This document shows, in pieces, positions 16,358-26,022 of a stretch of 64,000 nt of DNA. The notes under the pieces are model-generated. The model saw nothing but the letters and a program-made list of their open reading frames with translations, did no database searches and was not told where the DNA came from. How positions within the stretch are numbered: position 1 is the stretch's first letter; every line of letters starts with the position of its first letter. The position numbers and the translations under genes are program-made. The stretch is from Streptomyces sp. f51 (GTDB lineage Bacteria; Actinomycetota; Actinomycetes; Streptomycetales; Streptomycetaceae): NCBI RefSeq assembly GCF_037940415.1, contig NZ_CP149798.1, forward strand, positions 2,910,501-2,974,500. The letters run 5' to 3'.

Positions 16358-17514
16358 TCGGTGATCGTGCCTCTCAGGTAGCCGGCTGCGTGCCGGGCGC
16401 GCTCAAGGACGTCGTCCAGGTCGTCGCCGTAGGTGTTGACATGGCCGACCTTACGGCCGGGCTTCACGTCCTTGCCGTACATGTGGATCTTCAGCTGCGG
16501 GTCGCGGGCCATGCAGTGCAGGTACGCGGAGTACATGTCGGGGAAGTCGCCGCCGAGGACGTTCGCCATGACGGTCCAGCGGGCGCGCGGGCGCGGGTCT
16601 CCGAGCGGGAGGTCGAGGACCGCGCGGACGTGGTTGGCGAACTGGGAGGTGACCGCGCCGTCCTGGGTCCAGTGGCCGGAGTTGTGCGGGCGCATGGCCA
16701 GTTCGTTGACGAGGATGCGTCCGTCGCGGGTCTCGAAGAGCTCGACGGCCAGGTGGCCGACGACGCCGAGTTCCTTGGCGATGCGCAGCGCCAGTTCCTG
16801 CGCCTCCAGGGCCAGCTCCTCGGCGATGCCGGGTGCCGGGGCGATCACGGTGTCGCAGACGCCGCCGACCTGCTGGGACTCGACGACGGGGTACGCGACG
16901 GCCTGGCCGTGCGGGGAGCGGACGACGTTCGCGGCGAGCTCCCGCGCGAAGTCGACCTTCTCCTCGGCGAGGACGGGAACGCCGGCGCGGAACGGGTCGG
17001 CGGCCTCCTCCAGGGAGCGGACGAACCAGACGCCCTTGCCGTCGTAGCCGCCGCGGACGGTCTTGAGGATGACGGGGAAGCCGTCGCCCTCGTCTCCGTC
17101 GGCGAGGCCCTCCGCGGCGAACGCGGCCACGTCCGCGACGTCGGTCACGATGCGGTGCCGGGGGCACGGCACACCGATCTGGTCGAGCTTCGCGCGCATG
17201 ACGCCCTTGTCCTGGGCGTGCACGAGCGCGTCGGGGCCGGGCCGGACGGGGATGCCGTCCGCCTCCAGGGCCCGCAGGTGCTCGGTGGGGACGTGCTCGT
17301 GATCGAAGGTGATCACGTCGCAGCCCCGCGCGAAGTCGCGCAGCGTGTCGAGGTCGCGGTAGTCGCCGATGACGACTTCGCCGACGACCTGCGCCGCGGA
17401 ATCCTGTGGAGTGTCACTGAGGAGCTTGAACTTGATGCCGAGCGGGATGCCCGCCTCGTGTGTCATACGAGCGAGCTGGCCACCGCCGACCATGCCGACT
17501 ACCGGGAACGTCAC
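16354..17514 (-). CDS. purK: N5-carboxyaminoimidazole ribonucleotide synthase
   Basis: PurK makes N5-CAIR from AIR, bicarbonate and ATP. The 386-residue ATP-grasp protein shows [13 protein letters not shown] at the N-terminus, FDHEHVP, the ATP-grasp lysine/Gly loop [11 protein letters not shown], the metal-binding [24 protein letters not shown] region (read in pieces), and [17 protein letters not shown] at the end. The GTG at 17514 has TTGGAG just upstream. It is the first gene of the purK-purE-dipeptidase group and is divergent from a GtrA gene. Confidence 0.97.
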   Translation of the reverse strand: MTFPVVGMVGGGQLARMTHEAGIPLGIKFKLLSDTPQDSAAQVVGEVVIGDYRDLDTLRDFARGCDVITFDHEHVPTEHLRALEADGIPVRPGPDALVHAQDKGVMRAKLDQIGVPCPRHRIVTDVADVAAFAAEGLADGDEGDGFPVILKTVRGGYDGKGVWFVRSLEEAADPFRAGVPVLAEEKVDFARELAANVVRSPHGQAVAYPVVESQQVGGVCDTVIAPAPGIAEELALEAQELALRIAKELGVVGHLAVELFETRDGRILVNELAMRPHNSGHWTQDGAVTSQFANHVRAVLDLPLGDPRPRARWTVMANVLGGDFPDMYSAYLHCMARDPQLKIHMYGKDVKPGRKVGHVNTYGDDLDDVLERARHAAGYLRGTITE

Positions 17515-17724
17515 GCTCCAAGAGTATCGGCCACGCCACGGTGGCCGATTTGCGCGGTGATACGCCCCGATTTTCCCTGTCGGTGACCGCCTCTTTTCTT
17601 ACCTGTGAGCACATGCACAAGCACCGTGCGGGACCGCTGGTTAGCATGGGCTGATCGGCGCACGACACCGTGCGTTCACCGGTACGGCAGACGACAAGAC
17701 CCACCGACGGGGGCAGGCGACACC

Positions 17725-18270
17725 ATGGGCAGTGCTTCATCGGGGCCTCAAGAGGGGCCCCGCAGCGCGGTTCGGCAGCGCTTCGACCTGCTCGTCCGTG
17801 AGGTCGCCAAGTTCGGCGCGGTGGGTGGTGCGGGGCTGCTCGTCAACCTGCTCGTGTTCAACCTCGTACGCCATCTCACGGGCCTCCAGGTCGTGCGGGC
17901 CAGCGTCGTCGCGACGGTCGTGTCGATCGTCTTCAACTACATCGGGTTCCGCTACTTCACCTACCGGGACCGCGACAAGGGCGGGCGCACCAAGGAGCTG
18001 ACGCTCTTCCTGCTGTTCAGCGTGGTGGGCCTGGTCATCGAGAACGGCGTCCTGTACGCGGCGACGTACGGCTTCGGCTGGGACAGCCCGCTCCAGAGCA
18101 ACGTCTTCAAGTTCGTCGGCATCGGCGTCGCGACGCTGTTCCGCTTCTGGTCCTACCGCACCTGGGTGTTCCAGACGCTTCCGGCCCGGGAGGCGGTGGC
18201 CAGCGCCGAATCGTTCCTGGACGAGGTGCCCGTGCCGGAGACCCGCCGTTCGCGGGCCCGCGTGAACTAG
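17725..18270 (+). CDS. GtrA-family membrane protein
   Basis: The 181-residue protein has four predicted membrane segments (about 28-48, 55-75, 92-112, 122-142) and the GtrA signatures FGAVGGAGLLVNLLVF and FNYIGFRYFTYR, with FRFWSYRTWVF at the end of the domain. GtrA proteins are thought to help move lipid-linked sugars across the membrane for wall or O-antigen modification. The ATG has GGGGCAGG upstream. It is divergent from purK; its function in wall glycosylation fits the LCP, glycosyltransferase and UDP-glucuronate genes of the first 13 kb only loosely. Confidence 0.88.
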   Translation: MGSASSGPQEGPRSAVRQRFDLLVREVAKFGAVGGAGLLVNLLVFNLVRHLTGLQVVRASVVATVVSIVFNYIGFRYFTYRDRDKGGRTKELTLFLLFSVVGLVIENGVLYAATYGFGWDSPLQSNVFKFVGIGVATLFRFWSYRTWVFQTLPAREAVASAESFLDEVPVPETRRSRARVN

Positions 18271-18282
18271 CCGGGCCCGGCG

Positions 18283-19566
18283 CTACCTGACCGTGCGCTC
18301 CTCGTCGTCCTCGGGGAGCCGGGGCGGGCGCTTGAGCGGGGTGCGGGACAGGAACATGCCGAAGACGGGCGGCTGCGCCTGGAGCATCTCCAGACGCCCT
18401 CCGTCGGCCTCCGCGAGGTCGCGGGCGACGGCGAGACCGATGCCGGTGGAGTTGCGGCCGCTGATGGTGCGCTCGAAGATGCGGGCGCCGAGGTCGGTGG
18501 GGACGCCGGGGCCCTCGTCCGTGACCTCGATGACGGCCTGGTTGCCGATCACGCGGGTGCGCAGCGCGACGGTGCCGCCGCCGTGCATGAGGGAGTTCTC
18601 GATCAGTGCCGCCAGGACCTGGGCGACCGCGCCCGGGGTGCCCACCGCCTGGAGATGACGCTTGCCCGAGCTGACGATCGCGCGGCCCGCGCTGCGGTAG
18701 GCGGGGCGCCATTCCTCCAGCTGCTGCTTGATGACCTCGTCGAGGTCGAAGGAGACGGCGGAGCCGGTGCGCGGGTCCCGGGCGTTGGTGAGCAGGCGCT
18801 CGACCACGTCGGTGAGGCGCTCCACCTGGGTCAGCGCGATCGTCGCCTCCTCCTTGACCGTGTCGGGGTCGTCGGTGAGGGTGATCTCCTCCAGGCGCAT
18901 GGAGAGCGCGGTCAGCGGTGTCCGCAGCTGGTGGGAGGCGTCGGCGGCGAGGCGGCGCTCGGCGGTGAGCATGCGGCCGATGCGCTCGGCGCTGCTGTCC
19001 AGGACGTCGGCGACCCGGTCGAGTTCGGGGACGCCGTAGCGCTTGTGGCGCGGCCGGGGGTCGCCCGAGCCCAGTCGTTCCGCCGTCTCGGCGAGGTCGG
19101 TGAGCGGGGAGGCGAGGCGGTTGGCCTGGCGTACGGCGAGCAGGACGGCGGCGATGATCGCGAGCAGGGCGACGGCGCCGATGACCAGGAGGGTGCGGCC
19201 GACTTCCTTGGTCACCGAGGAGCGGGGCTCCTGGACGGTGACGGTCTCGCCCGACTCGCCCCTGGCGGTGTACTGGATGACGTCACCGGTGGGCTGGGTG
19301 CCGGCCTCGATGGGGTCGCGGCCCGGAATCCTGATCACGGCGTAGCGCCGGTCGGTGACCTGGTTCTTGAACGTCTCGCCGGTGATGTTCTCGTCGCCGA
19401 GGATGCGGCTGTCCACGATGCTGGCCAGGCGCAGCGCCTCGGAGTCCACACGCTCCTGGGCGCTGTTGCTGATCGTGCGGGTCTCGACGATGACGAGCGA
19501 GACGCCGAAGACGGCGATCACCACGAGGACGACGGCGAGGGTGGACTGGATGAGACGGCGACGCAC
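18283..19566 (-). CDS. Two-component sensor histidine kinase
   Basis: The 427-residue kinase has two membrane segments (about 6-28 and 122-144) around a roughly 90-residue extracellular sensor, then a HAMP linker, a dimerisation helix with His212 in ASHQLRTPL, and an ATPase domain with N box (IENSLMHGG), G1 (DEGPGVP) and G2 (GIGLAVARDLAEADGG). The signal is unknown. The GTG at 19566 follows GGAGGG; a GTG at 19608 preceded by GGAG is an alternative. It lies 177 bases after the response-regulator gene on the same strand and is probably its partner. Confidence 0.93.
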   Translation of the reverse strand: MRRRLIQSTLAVVLVVIAVFGVSLVIVETRTISNSAQERVDSEALRLASIVDSRILGDENITGETFKNQVTDRRYAVIRIPGRDPIEAGTQPTGDVIQYTARGESGETVTVQEPRSSVTKEVGRTLLVIGAVALLAIIAAVLLAVRQANRLASPLTDLAETAERLGSGDPRPRHKRYGVPELDRVADVLDSSAERIGRMLTAERRLAADASHQLRTPLTALSMRLEEITLTDDPDTVKEEATIALTQVERLTDVVERLLTNARDPRTGSAVSFDLDEVIKQQLEEWRPAYRSAGRAIVSSGKRHLQAVGTPGAVAQVLAALIENSLMHGGGTVALRTRVIGNQAVIEVTDEGPGVPTDLGARIFERTISGRNSTGIGLAVARDLAEADGGRLEMLQAQPPVFGMFLSRTPLKRPPRLPEDDEERTVR

Positions 19567-19743
19567 GGGGCCCTCCGGGCAGATGGCTGTACCGGGACCA
19601 GTGTGCACGTTCGCCGCTCCGGCCCGAGCGGAGCGCCGGTCCGGGGGCGCGGGTTTCCCCCCGCCGCCCGCCGGACGGGCCTCAGGTGCTCCCGTGGGCC
19701 CCGTCCCTCCGCCGCGCTGCGCGACGAGGTGGAGGCCGGCGGG

Positions 19744-20421
19744 TCAGCTCTTCTCGAAGCGGAAGCCGACGCCTCGTACCGTCGCGATGTAGCGGGGGTT
19801 CGCCGCGTCGTCGCCGAGCTTCTTGCGCAGCCAGGAGATGTGCATGTCGAGGGTCTTGGTGGAGGACCACCAGGTGGTGTCCCAGACCTCGCGCATGAGC
19901 TGGTCGCGGGTGACGACGCGGCCCGCGTCCCGGACCAGGACCCGCAGGAGGTCGAACTCCTTTGCCGTGAGCTGGAGTTCCTCGTCGCCCATCCAGGCGC
20001 GGTGCGACTCGACGTCGATCCGTACGCCGTGGGTGGCGGGCGGCTGCTGGGGCTCGGCGGCGCCGCGCCGGAGCAGCGCCCGTACGCGGGCGAGGAGTTC
20101 CGCGAGCCGGAACGGCTTGGTGACGTAGTCGTCGGCGCCGGCGTCGAGGCCGACGACGGTGTCCACCTCGTCGGCGCGCGCGGTGAGGATGAGGATGGGC
20201 ACGGTGTGGCCCTCGGCGCGAAGCCTGCGGGCGACTTCCAGGCCGTCCATGCCGGGCAGTCCGAGGTCCAGGACGACCAGGTCGACGCCGCCCTGCATTC
20301 CGGCGTCGAGCGCGGTGGGTCCGTCCTCGCGGACTTCGACCTCGTAACCCTCCCGGCGCAGGGCACGGGCCAGCGGCTCCGAGATGGACGCGTCGTCCTC
20401 GGCGAGCAGTACACGGGTCAT
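19744..20421 (-). CDS. OmpR/PhoB-family response regulator
   Basis: The 225-residue protein has a receiver domain with acidic pocket EDD (8-10), phosphoacceptor Asp52 in VVLDLGLPGMDG, conserved Thr in LTAR and Lys in VTKPF, followed by an OmpR-type winged-helix domain (about 130-225: LTAKEFDLLRVLV, LDMHISWLRKKLG, TVRGVGFRF). It should regulate transcription when phosphorylated by the sensor kinase encoded next. ATG at 20421. Its targets are unknown; the POT transporter is divergent from it across a 526-base region and is a candidate. Confidence 0.95.
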   Translation of the reverse strand: MTRVLLAEDDASISEPLARALRREGYEVEVREDGPTALDAGMQGGVDLVVLDLGLPGMDGLEVARRLRAEGHTVPILILTARADEVDTVVGLDAGADDYVTKPFRLAELLARVRALLRRGAAEPQQPPATHGVRIDVESHRAWMGDEELQLTAKEFDLLRVLVRDAGRVVTRDQLMREVWDTTWWSSTKTLDMHISWLRKKLGDDAANPRYIATVRGVGFRFEKS

Positions 20422-20947
20422 GGGGTGATGGTAGTCCGCCGTGGAGCACGCCCGGGCAGCGATCCGCCTCCCTGGTTCACACCCTCCGTCCGGGTGTTTC
20501 TTACCTGTGGGTTCGGGATGAGATCCTGATGAACACCTTCGAATGATCGTCCGTGGTTCCACGATCGCCTGTGATCCATGTCTCAAGTCCTTCCATATAG
20601 GGCATTGTGATGTCGTATGGTGACCGGACGCCTGATGCACTGCTTCGGGACCTTTGGCTGGAACTTGATGCTGAAGGTCTCTTCTGCGTGCGGGCTGGTG
20701 TCAGCCAGCCTTGAAGGAATGACCTGTGGCCGGGCCCGTACGCGCTGAAGCGTGACGGGCGTGGATCCCGGTGGTCGCCGTTCACCGCTCCCGCATTCCG
20801 GGGCGGATTCCCCGTGGGCGTGGGGAGGAACGCCGAACCCCGCCGGTGCCGGCCGCCCCCCATGGGCGCGTAATTCCGCCGAGCTCCCGGTTTCCACCTG
20901 GGCTCGGGGACCCCCCAACAGCGCGTCCCGACCAGCAAGGATCGACC
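20422..20947. other. Divergent regulatory region with folded leader elements
   Basis: No gene is visible in these 526 bases. The 20500-20660 part is less GC-rich than its surroundings and contains GATCGT (20545-20550) with its complement ACGATC (20561-20566). Further on, on the transporter side, are two hairpins: GGCTGG/CCAGCC at 20693-20710, and GCCCGT...ACGGGC with inner CGC/GCG at 20734-20760. These suggest a long structured leader for the POT transporter; a specific riboswitch class is not recognised. Confidence 0.45.
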
Positions 20948-22447
20948 ATGGCGTCCAGCCTGACGAAGGACTCGGCGAATCCGGGAATCTCCGGTTCCTC
21001 CGAGAAGACCTTCTTCGGCCACCCCCGCGGACTGGCCACTCTCTTCATGACCGAGATGTGGGAGCGTTTCTCCTACTACGGAATGAAGGCACTGCTCCCG
21101 CTGTACCTGGTGGCACCGGGCGGTCTGCACCTCAGCGCGGCCACCGCGACCGCGATCTACTCGGTGTACCTCTCCCTGGTGTACCTGCTCGCCCTCCCGG
21201 GCGGCTGGTTCGCCGACCGTGTCCTCGGCCCCCGCAAGACGGTCGCCGTCGCGGGCGTGATCATCATGCTGGGCCACCTCACGCTGGCTCTGCCCTCCTC
21301 CGGAACCTTCTACGCGGGCCTCGGCCTCGTGGCGATCGGTTCCGGTCTGCTGAAGGCCAACATCTCCACGATGGTGGGCCACCTCTACGACGGTCCGGAC
21401 GACGCGCGCCGTGACGGTGGCTTCACGCTGTTCTACGTCGGCATCAACCTCGGCGCCTTCGCCGCGCCGCTGATCATCGGCACCGTCGGCGAGAACGTCA
21501 ACTGGCACCTGGGCTTCGCCCTCGCCGCGCTCGGCATGGCGCTGGGTCTCATCCAGTACCTGCTCGGCGGCCGTCACCTCAGCGCCCGCTCGCACGAGGT
21601 CCCCACGCCTCTGACGGCCGAGGAGAAGTCCTCGACCCTGCGCAAGTCCGCGCTGTGGGCCGCTGTCGCCGTCGTCTTCTACGCGATCGTCGGCTTCTCC
21701 GGCCACTACACGCTGAACTGGCTGCTGGTCCCGATCACGATCGCCGGTCTGCTCATCCCCGTCATGGTCATCGGGCGCATCAAGCGGGACAAGTCCCTGG
21801 ACCGTGCCGACCAGTCGAAGATGTCCGCGTACATCTGGTTCTTCGTCGCCGCGGCCGTCTTCTGGATGATCTACGACCAGGGCGGCTCGACGATGTCGAT
21901 CTTCGCTGACGAGTCGGCGAAGAACACGATCTTCGGCTGGGAGTTCCCGGTCTCCTGGTACCAGTCGGTCAACCCGGTCATGATCATGGCGCTGGCCCCG
22001 GTCTTCGCCTGGGCGTGGCTGTGGCTGAACAAGCGCGGCAAGGAGCCGAGCACGGCGACGAAGTTCGCCTCGGGTCTGATCCTGATCGGCGCCTCGTTCT
22101 TCCTCTTCCTGGCCCCGCTGACGATCGCCGAGGGCGGTCACAAGGCGGCCGCGATGTGGCTGGTGGCGATCTACTTCGTACAGACCGTCGGTGAGCTGAC
22201 GCTCTCCCCGGTCGGCCTCTCCGTCACCACGAAGATGGCTCCGGCGAAGTACGCCTCCCAGATGATGGGTGTCTGGTTCCTGGCCGTCACCGCCGGTGAC
22301 GCCACGACCGGTCTGCTCTCCATCGCCAACGTCGACCTCAACAAGACGGGCATCGTCGCTCTGGAGGCCACGCTCGCCGTGATCGCCGGTGCCGCGGTGT
22401 GGATGTACCGCAAGAAGGTCAAGGCGCTCATGGGCGACGTCCACTGA
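20948..22447 (+). CDS. Proton-dependent oligopeptide (POT/PTR2) transporter
   Basis: The 499-residue membrane protein belongs to the peptide:proton symporters (DtpT-like). EMWERFSYYGMKALL contains the ExxERFxYYG proton-coupling motif, and LFYVGINLGAFAAP is the PTR2 signature on helix 5. About 13-14 membrane segments are visible. It imports di- and tripeptides. The ATG at 20948 has AAGGA seven bases upstream. Codon use is slightly different from many neighbours (frequent GTCTC/CTCTC, GGT codons), typical of a highly expressed gene. It is divergent from the two-component regulator. Confidence 0.95.
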   Translation: MASSLTKDSANPGISGSSEKTFFGHPRGLATLFMTEMWERFSYYGMKALLPLYLVAPGGLHLSAATATAIYSVYLSLVYLLALPGGWFADRVLGPRKTVAVAGVIIMLGHLTLALPSSGTFYAGLGLVAIGSGLLKANISTMVGHLYDGPDDARRDGGFTLFYVGINLGAFAAPLIIGTVGENVNWHLGFALAALGMALGLIQYLLGGRHLSARSHEVPTPLTAEEKSSTLRKSALWAAVAVVFYAIVGFSGHYTLNWLLVPITIAGLLIPVMVIGRIKRDKSLDRADQSKMSAYIWFFVAAAVFWMIYDQGGSTMSIFADESAKNTIFGWEFPVSWYQSVNPVMIMALAPVFAWAWLWLNKRGKEPSTATKFASGLILIGASFFLFLAPLTIAEGGHKAAAMWLVAIYFVQTVGELTLSPVGLSVTTKMAPAKYASQMMGVWFLAVTAGDATTGLLSIANVDLNKTGIVALEATLAVIAGAAVWMYRKKVKALMGDVH

Positions 22448-22464
22448 CGTCCGCTCCGGCATCC

Positions 22465-22506
22465 GGCGAAGGGCCGTCGCACCGTCTGGTGCGGCGGCCC
22501 TTCGCC
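22465..22506. terminator. Long hairpin terminator
   Basis: Arms at 22465-22483 and 22488-22506 form a 19-bp stem around GTCT, with one G-U pair. It lies between the convergent POT transporter and the LAETG surface-protein gene and probably serves both strands. Confidence 0.85.
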
Positions 22507-22556
22507 GTTGCCGCGGCCGGGTCCTGCGGGTGCCCGTCACCGGCCCGGTGCCGCCG

Positions 22557-23891
22557 TCACCGGCCCCGGCGGCCCGGCATGAAGGTGAAGACCGCGCCGC
22601 CCAGCAGGACGACCGTTCCCGCGACCAGGGCGAGCGCCTCCAGCGCGCCATGGCTGTCGGTACCCGTCTCCGCCAGGCCGCCACTGGAGGACGCACCGGC
22701 GGAACCCGAGCCGGACGAGGTGGACCCGCCGCCCGAGGCGCCGCTCGCCTGCTCCGAGGTGTCCAGGGTCAGCGAGACCTCCGACCTGGTCGGGGTGCAG
22801 GTCGTCGTCGTGCCCAGGGCCATCACCGTCAGCACGCCCGGGGACAGCGTCGACGATCCGGTCGCGCCCGGCTTGTAGGTGCCCGTCAGATCGGGGATCT
22901 CGATCGGGTCGCCCGACTTGATCGGCGCGGAGTTGGCCGGGCCCTCGACATGCACGGTGCCCTTGTCGGCGCCACCGAGCACGACCTGCATCGACGGCTT
23001 GACCGAGTCGGCGGGAATGTCGGCCGGGCTGTCCATCACGGACCCCTTGAACCGCACGGTGAGGTCGTAGCTCCCGCCGTTCTTCCTGGCGTCGATCTGC
23101 ACCGGCGAGGTGGCGTTCTTGTCCCCGATGGGCGTCTTGCAGGCGTACGGGACGGCGACCTCCTTGCCCGTGAAATCGGTCTGCCCGCCGCCGGACCCGC
23201 CGGTGTCACTTCCTCCGCCGGTCGCGCTGCCGCTCGGTGACGGGGTGACCGAGCCGCTCGGGGTCGGTGTGGGAGTCGGCGTGGGGGTCGGGGTCGGGGT
23301 GCCGCCCGTGCCGCCGCCGCTCGTCACCTTGATGGTCGCCGAGGGGCTCACCGTCTCCTTGGGCGTGCACTTGGTGTCGGTGGAGATCGGCTTGCTGACA
23401 TTGATGTCGTAGGCGTCCGGGGTGAGCGTGACGTCCCCCGCCGCCGTCAGTTTCAGCTTGCCCGTCATGTCGGACAGCTTCATGTCGCTGTTCTTGGGGA
23501 TCGCGGGGTTCGTGCGCGGCCCCTCCATCGCGATGTCGGCCGTCTGCGCCCCGCCCGCCTTCAGCGTGCCGGTGGGCTTGACGGTGTTCGCGTCCAGATC
23601 GAGGACGTCGGGGTTCTTCGAGGCGGCCTGGGCGAACTTCCAGGTGATGGTGACCTCGTCGCCCACCTTCGCCTCGGCGGGCGCGGTGATCTCCACCTTC
23701 GTGGTGCCCTCCACGGCGGGCAGCCCGGAGATCGCGGGCGGAATGCACTCCGTGCCGTACGACACCTCGGCGGCCTGCGCCGGAACGGCGGCCACCCCCA
23801 GCAGGATGCCCGCACCGCCGAGCATCAGCGCGACCCCGGCCGCGCCCGCCCTGCGGCCTCCGGCCGGTACGACTCTCCGTAGCGTGCTCAC
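22557..23891 (-). CDS. Sortase-anchored surface protein with LAETG signal
   Basis: The 444-residue exported protein has a signal peptide ending near VPAQAAEV (about 40), a first module with CIPPAIS...C pairs, a Pro-Thr repeat linker (about 190-215), and a second module beginning YACKTPIGDKNATSP. A Ser/Gly-rich stalk leads to the sorting signal LAETG, a hydrophobic helix and a basic tail GRRGR. LAxTG is the pattern recognised by streptomycete class E sortases. The CKTPIGDK module recurs in the LPQTG protein at 26023-26763. Its GTG overlaps the preceding stop (GTGA, 23888-23891). Binding function is unknown. Confidence 0.8.
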   Translation of the reverse strand: MSTLRRVVPAGGRRAGAAGVALMLGGAGILLGVAAVPAQAAEVSYGTECIPPAISGLPAVEGTTKVEITAPAEAKVGDEVTITWKFAQAASKNPDVLDLDANTVKPTGTLKAGGAQTADIAMEGPRTNPAIPKNSDMKLSDMTGKLKLTAAGDVTLTPDAYDINVSKPISTDTKCTPKETVSPSATIKVTSGGGTGGTPTPTPTPTPTPTPSGSVTPSPSGSATGGGSDTGGSGGGQTDFTGKEVAVPYACKTPIGDKNATSPVQIDARKNGGSYDLTVRFKGSVMDSPADIPADSVKPSMQVVLGGADKGTVHVEGPANSAPIKSGDPIEIPDLTGTYKPGATGSSTLSPGVLTVMALGTTTTCTPTRSEVSLTLDTSEQASGASGGGSTSSGSGSAGASSSGGLAETGTDSHGALEALALVAGTVVLLGGAVFTFMPGRRGR

Positions 23892-25015
23892 GTGTGCCCC
23901 TTTCTCGTCTGCGTCGTCGGACCGTTCTCGTGCGGTGCGGAGAGCTGACGGTTCGCCCCGGTCCCCGGATCGTTGCCGGGGATGAACCAAGGCAGGGCCG
24001 GAACCCCGGAGGCCGCGGGGTCCTCCGGCGGCCAGGGTCCGGGGTGCGCCCAGGGCAGGCGCAGGGTGAGCTCGGCCGGCCTCAGCCCCCGGTGGCGGCC
24101 GGGGCGCCCGGTCGACCGGCGGGGACGCGCCCGGTCCACCACGGCCATGCCGACGCGGAACAGCGCGGCCGGGACGACCACGCAGAGCAGGATCCAGAAG
24201 AGGGTGACGCCCCAGGGGCGGCCCACGCCCCACGGCTGCTCGGCGATCACCTTCCCGTCGTGGCGCAGCGAGATCGTGTAGTCGCCGTGTGCCCCTGCCG
24301 ACAGTTCGACCGGAATCCGGATCTGCGCCTTGCGGCCGGGCGCGATGGTGCCGCGCCACTCCTGCTCCTCCCACTGCGGGGCGAACACCCCGTGGGCGGT
24401 GCCGACCTGGAAGACCGGGTTCTTGACCGGGGCGGTGCCCACGTTGCCGACGGTGAGCACGAGGGTGCGCGAGGGAGGCGAGCCGAACCAGGTCAGCAGA
24501 CCGCTCGATCCGTCGAGCCGGGTGTCGGTCAGCACCGCGATCCGGCCGCCGCCCTCCTGCTTCGGCAGCGGCTCGACCGCGTGTCCCGCCACCATGAACA
24601 CGGCGTCGGCCTCGGCCTTCTCGCCGGTGACGGTGGCGACATGCACCACGCAGGGACAGGGCCTGGGCGGCTCGGCCACCGGCAGCTTCCTGCTGAAGCC
24701 GCCCTTCGCGTCGGTGGTGACGGCCCGTCCGTCGGAGTTGGCGCAGGAGTTGGTGCCGCCGATCACCCCGCGCGAGGGCACGGACTGCCCGCAGATCAGC
24801 ATCATCAGCAGGGTTCCGGGCCGCCATCCGCTGCCGGTCACGGTGACCGAACCGCCCGTCCCCGCCTCGGACCTGGACAGCGTGACGCCCGGCTTCGCGG
24901 CGGCGGACGCCGGGACCGCCGCGGCCGCTCCCGCCGGCTGGACCAGGGCCAGCGCCAGTGCCGCCCCCAGCGCCACCGCCCGCATCTTGCCGCCCAGGAC
25001 GCTCAGGACGTTCAC
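23888..25015 (-). CDS. Exported one-TM protein with neocarzinostatin-like domain
   Basis: The 375-residue protein has a signal peptide (about 1-34), a domain beginning GVTLSRSEAGTGGSVTVTGSGW (read in parts) that resembles neocarzinostatin/Ig-like modules with paired cysteines, a second beta domain (about 155-265), a membrane helix (about 275-297, FWILLCVVVPAALF) and a Pro-rich cytoplasmic tail. It has no sortase motif. It lies between genes for a DUF916-like protein and the LAETG protein, with four-base overlaps on both sides, so the three are likely made together and may form a surface complex. Function unknown. Confidence 0.7.
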   Translation of the reverse strand: MNVLSVLGGKMRAVALGAALALALVQPAGAAAAVPASAAAKPGVTLSRSEAGTGGSVTVTGSGWRPGTLLMMLICGQSVPSRGVIGGTNSCANSDGRAVTTDAKGGFSRKLPVAEPPRPCPCVVHVATVTGEKAEADAVFMVAGHAVEPLPKQEGGGRIAVLTDTRLDGSSGLLTWFGSPPSRTLVLTVGNVGTAPVKNPVFQVGTAHGVFAPQWEEQEWRGTIAPGRKAQIRIPVELSAGAHGDYTISLRHDGKVIAEQPWGVGRPWGVTLFWILLCVVVPAALFRVGMAVVDRARPRRSTGRPGRHRGLRPAELTLRLPWAHPGPWPPEDPAASGVPALPWFIPGNDPGTGANRQLSAPHENGPTTQTRKGHT

Positions 25016-25992
25016 GACACCGCTCCCGTCAACTCGACCTCCGTGCCCGGACGTTCACCGGGTCCGTCGTCCCGCGCCCGGCGCCCGCGACGCCAGGGCC
25101 CGCGCGCCCCGTCCCGCCTCCGCCGTCGTACGGCCCCCAGGGCCCCCAGCGCCGCCAGGGCGCCGCCCACCCCGGCCACCGTCCCCCACGGCACGAACCG
25201 GACCGACGCGGTTCCCGTCGACCGCACACCGCCCGCCGCCGTCACCGTCAGCCGCACCTCGGCCGCGTCGAGCGCGGGCGGATCGGACCACGGCTCGTGG
25301 AGCGTGACCCGGCGGCCCGGCGGGAGCTCGAAGGACAGGGCGCGCGGGCCCCGGTCGAGCAGGGTGCCGAGGACCCCGTCGGCGTGCACGGCGAGCGAGG
25401 GGGCGAGGACCGTGGTGCCGCGGTTGACCAGTTCGTACGAGATCCGCCCGCCGCCCACCCCGACGTGCTCGACGGTCAGCGCCGACAGCGCCGGGCCCGG
25501 AACCCGGAGCCGGACGGGGACCGCCGAGGTGCGCCCGCCGCCGCTCGCGACGATCGCGCCGGGATGGTCACCGGGCACGGCCCCGGCCGGGACGCCGATG
25601 GTGAACGGCACGTCGGCGCGGGTGTGCGCCGGCACCCGTACGGACAGTTCCCGCACCGCGGTCCTGCGGCCGTGCGCCTGTCCGGCGAAGGCGATCCAGG
25701 CACCCGCGTCCGGCGCCCGTTCCCGCACGGTGGAGGCGCCGTCGGTGGTGTCGTCCGCGTCGGCGCCGCGCAGCCGCACGGTGAGGGGCTGCGCCCCCGG
25801 GTTGAGCACGGACACCGCGTCCTGGAGAACCGTGCCGGGCGCGCCCTCCGCGTAGACGGAGGGCCGTCCGTCGGCCGCGCCGTCCGCGGCCGGCACGACG
25901 GACCAGCCCTCGGCGGCCAGGGCCGTCGGTGCCGCGCCGAGCAGCACCAGGGTCAGGCCCAGCGCGCGGGCAGCGGGGAGTGCGTAGCGCAT
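25012..25992 (-). CDS. DUF916-like exported membrane protein
   Basis: The 326-residue protein has a signal peptide (1-26), a beta-sandwich (about 30-165) with VSVLNPGAQPLTVRL and PFTIGVPAGAVPGDHPGAI that resembles DUF916, the peptidoglycan-binding part of Firmicute WxL-associated proteins, then a second beta domain, a C-terminal membrane helix (about 268-288) and a very basic tail. It begins 30 bases after the LPQTG protein gene and overlaps the next gene by GTGA (25012-25015). A partner or chaperone role for the surface proteins is inferred from this context. Confidence 0.65.
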   Translation of the reverse strand: MRYALPAARALGLTLVLLGAAPTALAAEGWSVVPAADGAADGRPSVYAEGAPGTVLQDAVSVLNPGAQPLTVRLRGADADDTTDGASTVRERAPDAGAWIAFAGQAHGRRTAVRELSVRVPAHTRADVPFTIGVPAGAVPGDHPGAIVASGGGRTSAVPVRLRVPGPALSALTVEHVGVGGGRISYELVNRGTTVLAPSLAVHADGVLGTLLDRGPRALSFELPPGRRVTLHEPWSDPPALDAAEVRLTVTAAGGVRSTGTASVRFVPWGTVAGVGGALAALGALGAVRRRRRDGARGPWRRGRRARDDGPGERPGTEVELTGAVS

Positions 25993-26022
25993 GCGGCGGC
26001 TCCAGGTCGTGGTGCGGGACGG

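Noticed and set aside
23892..24827. Upstream extension of the LAETG protein frame
   Set aside because: It runs through the neocarzinostatin-like gene in another frame; the signal peptide begins at the GTG at 23891.
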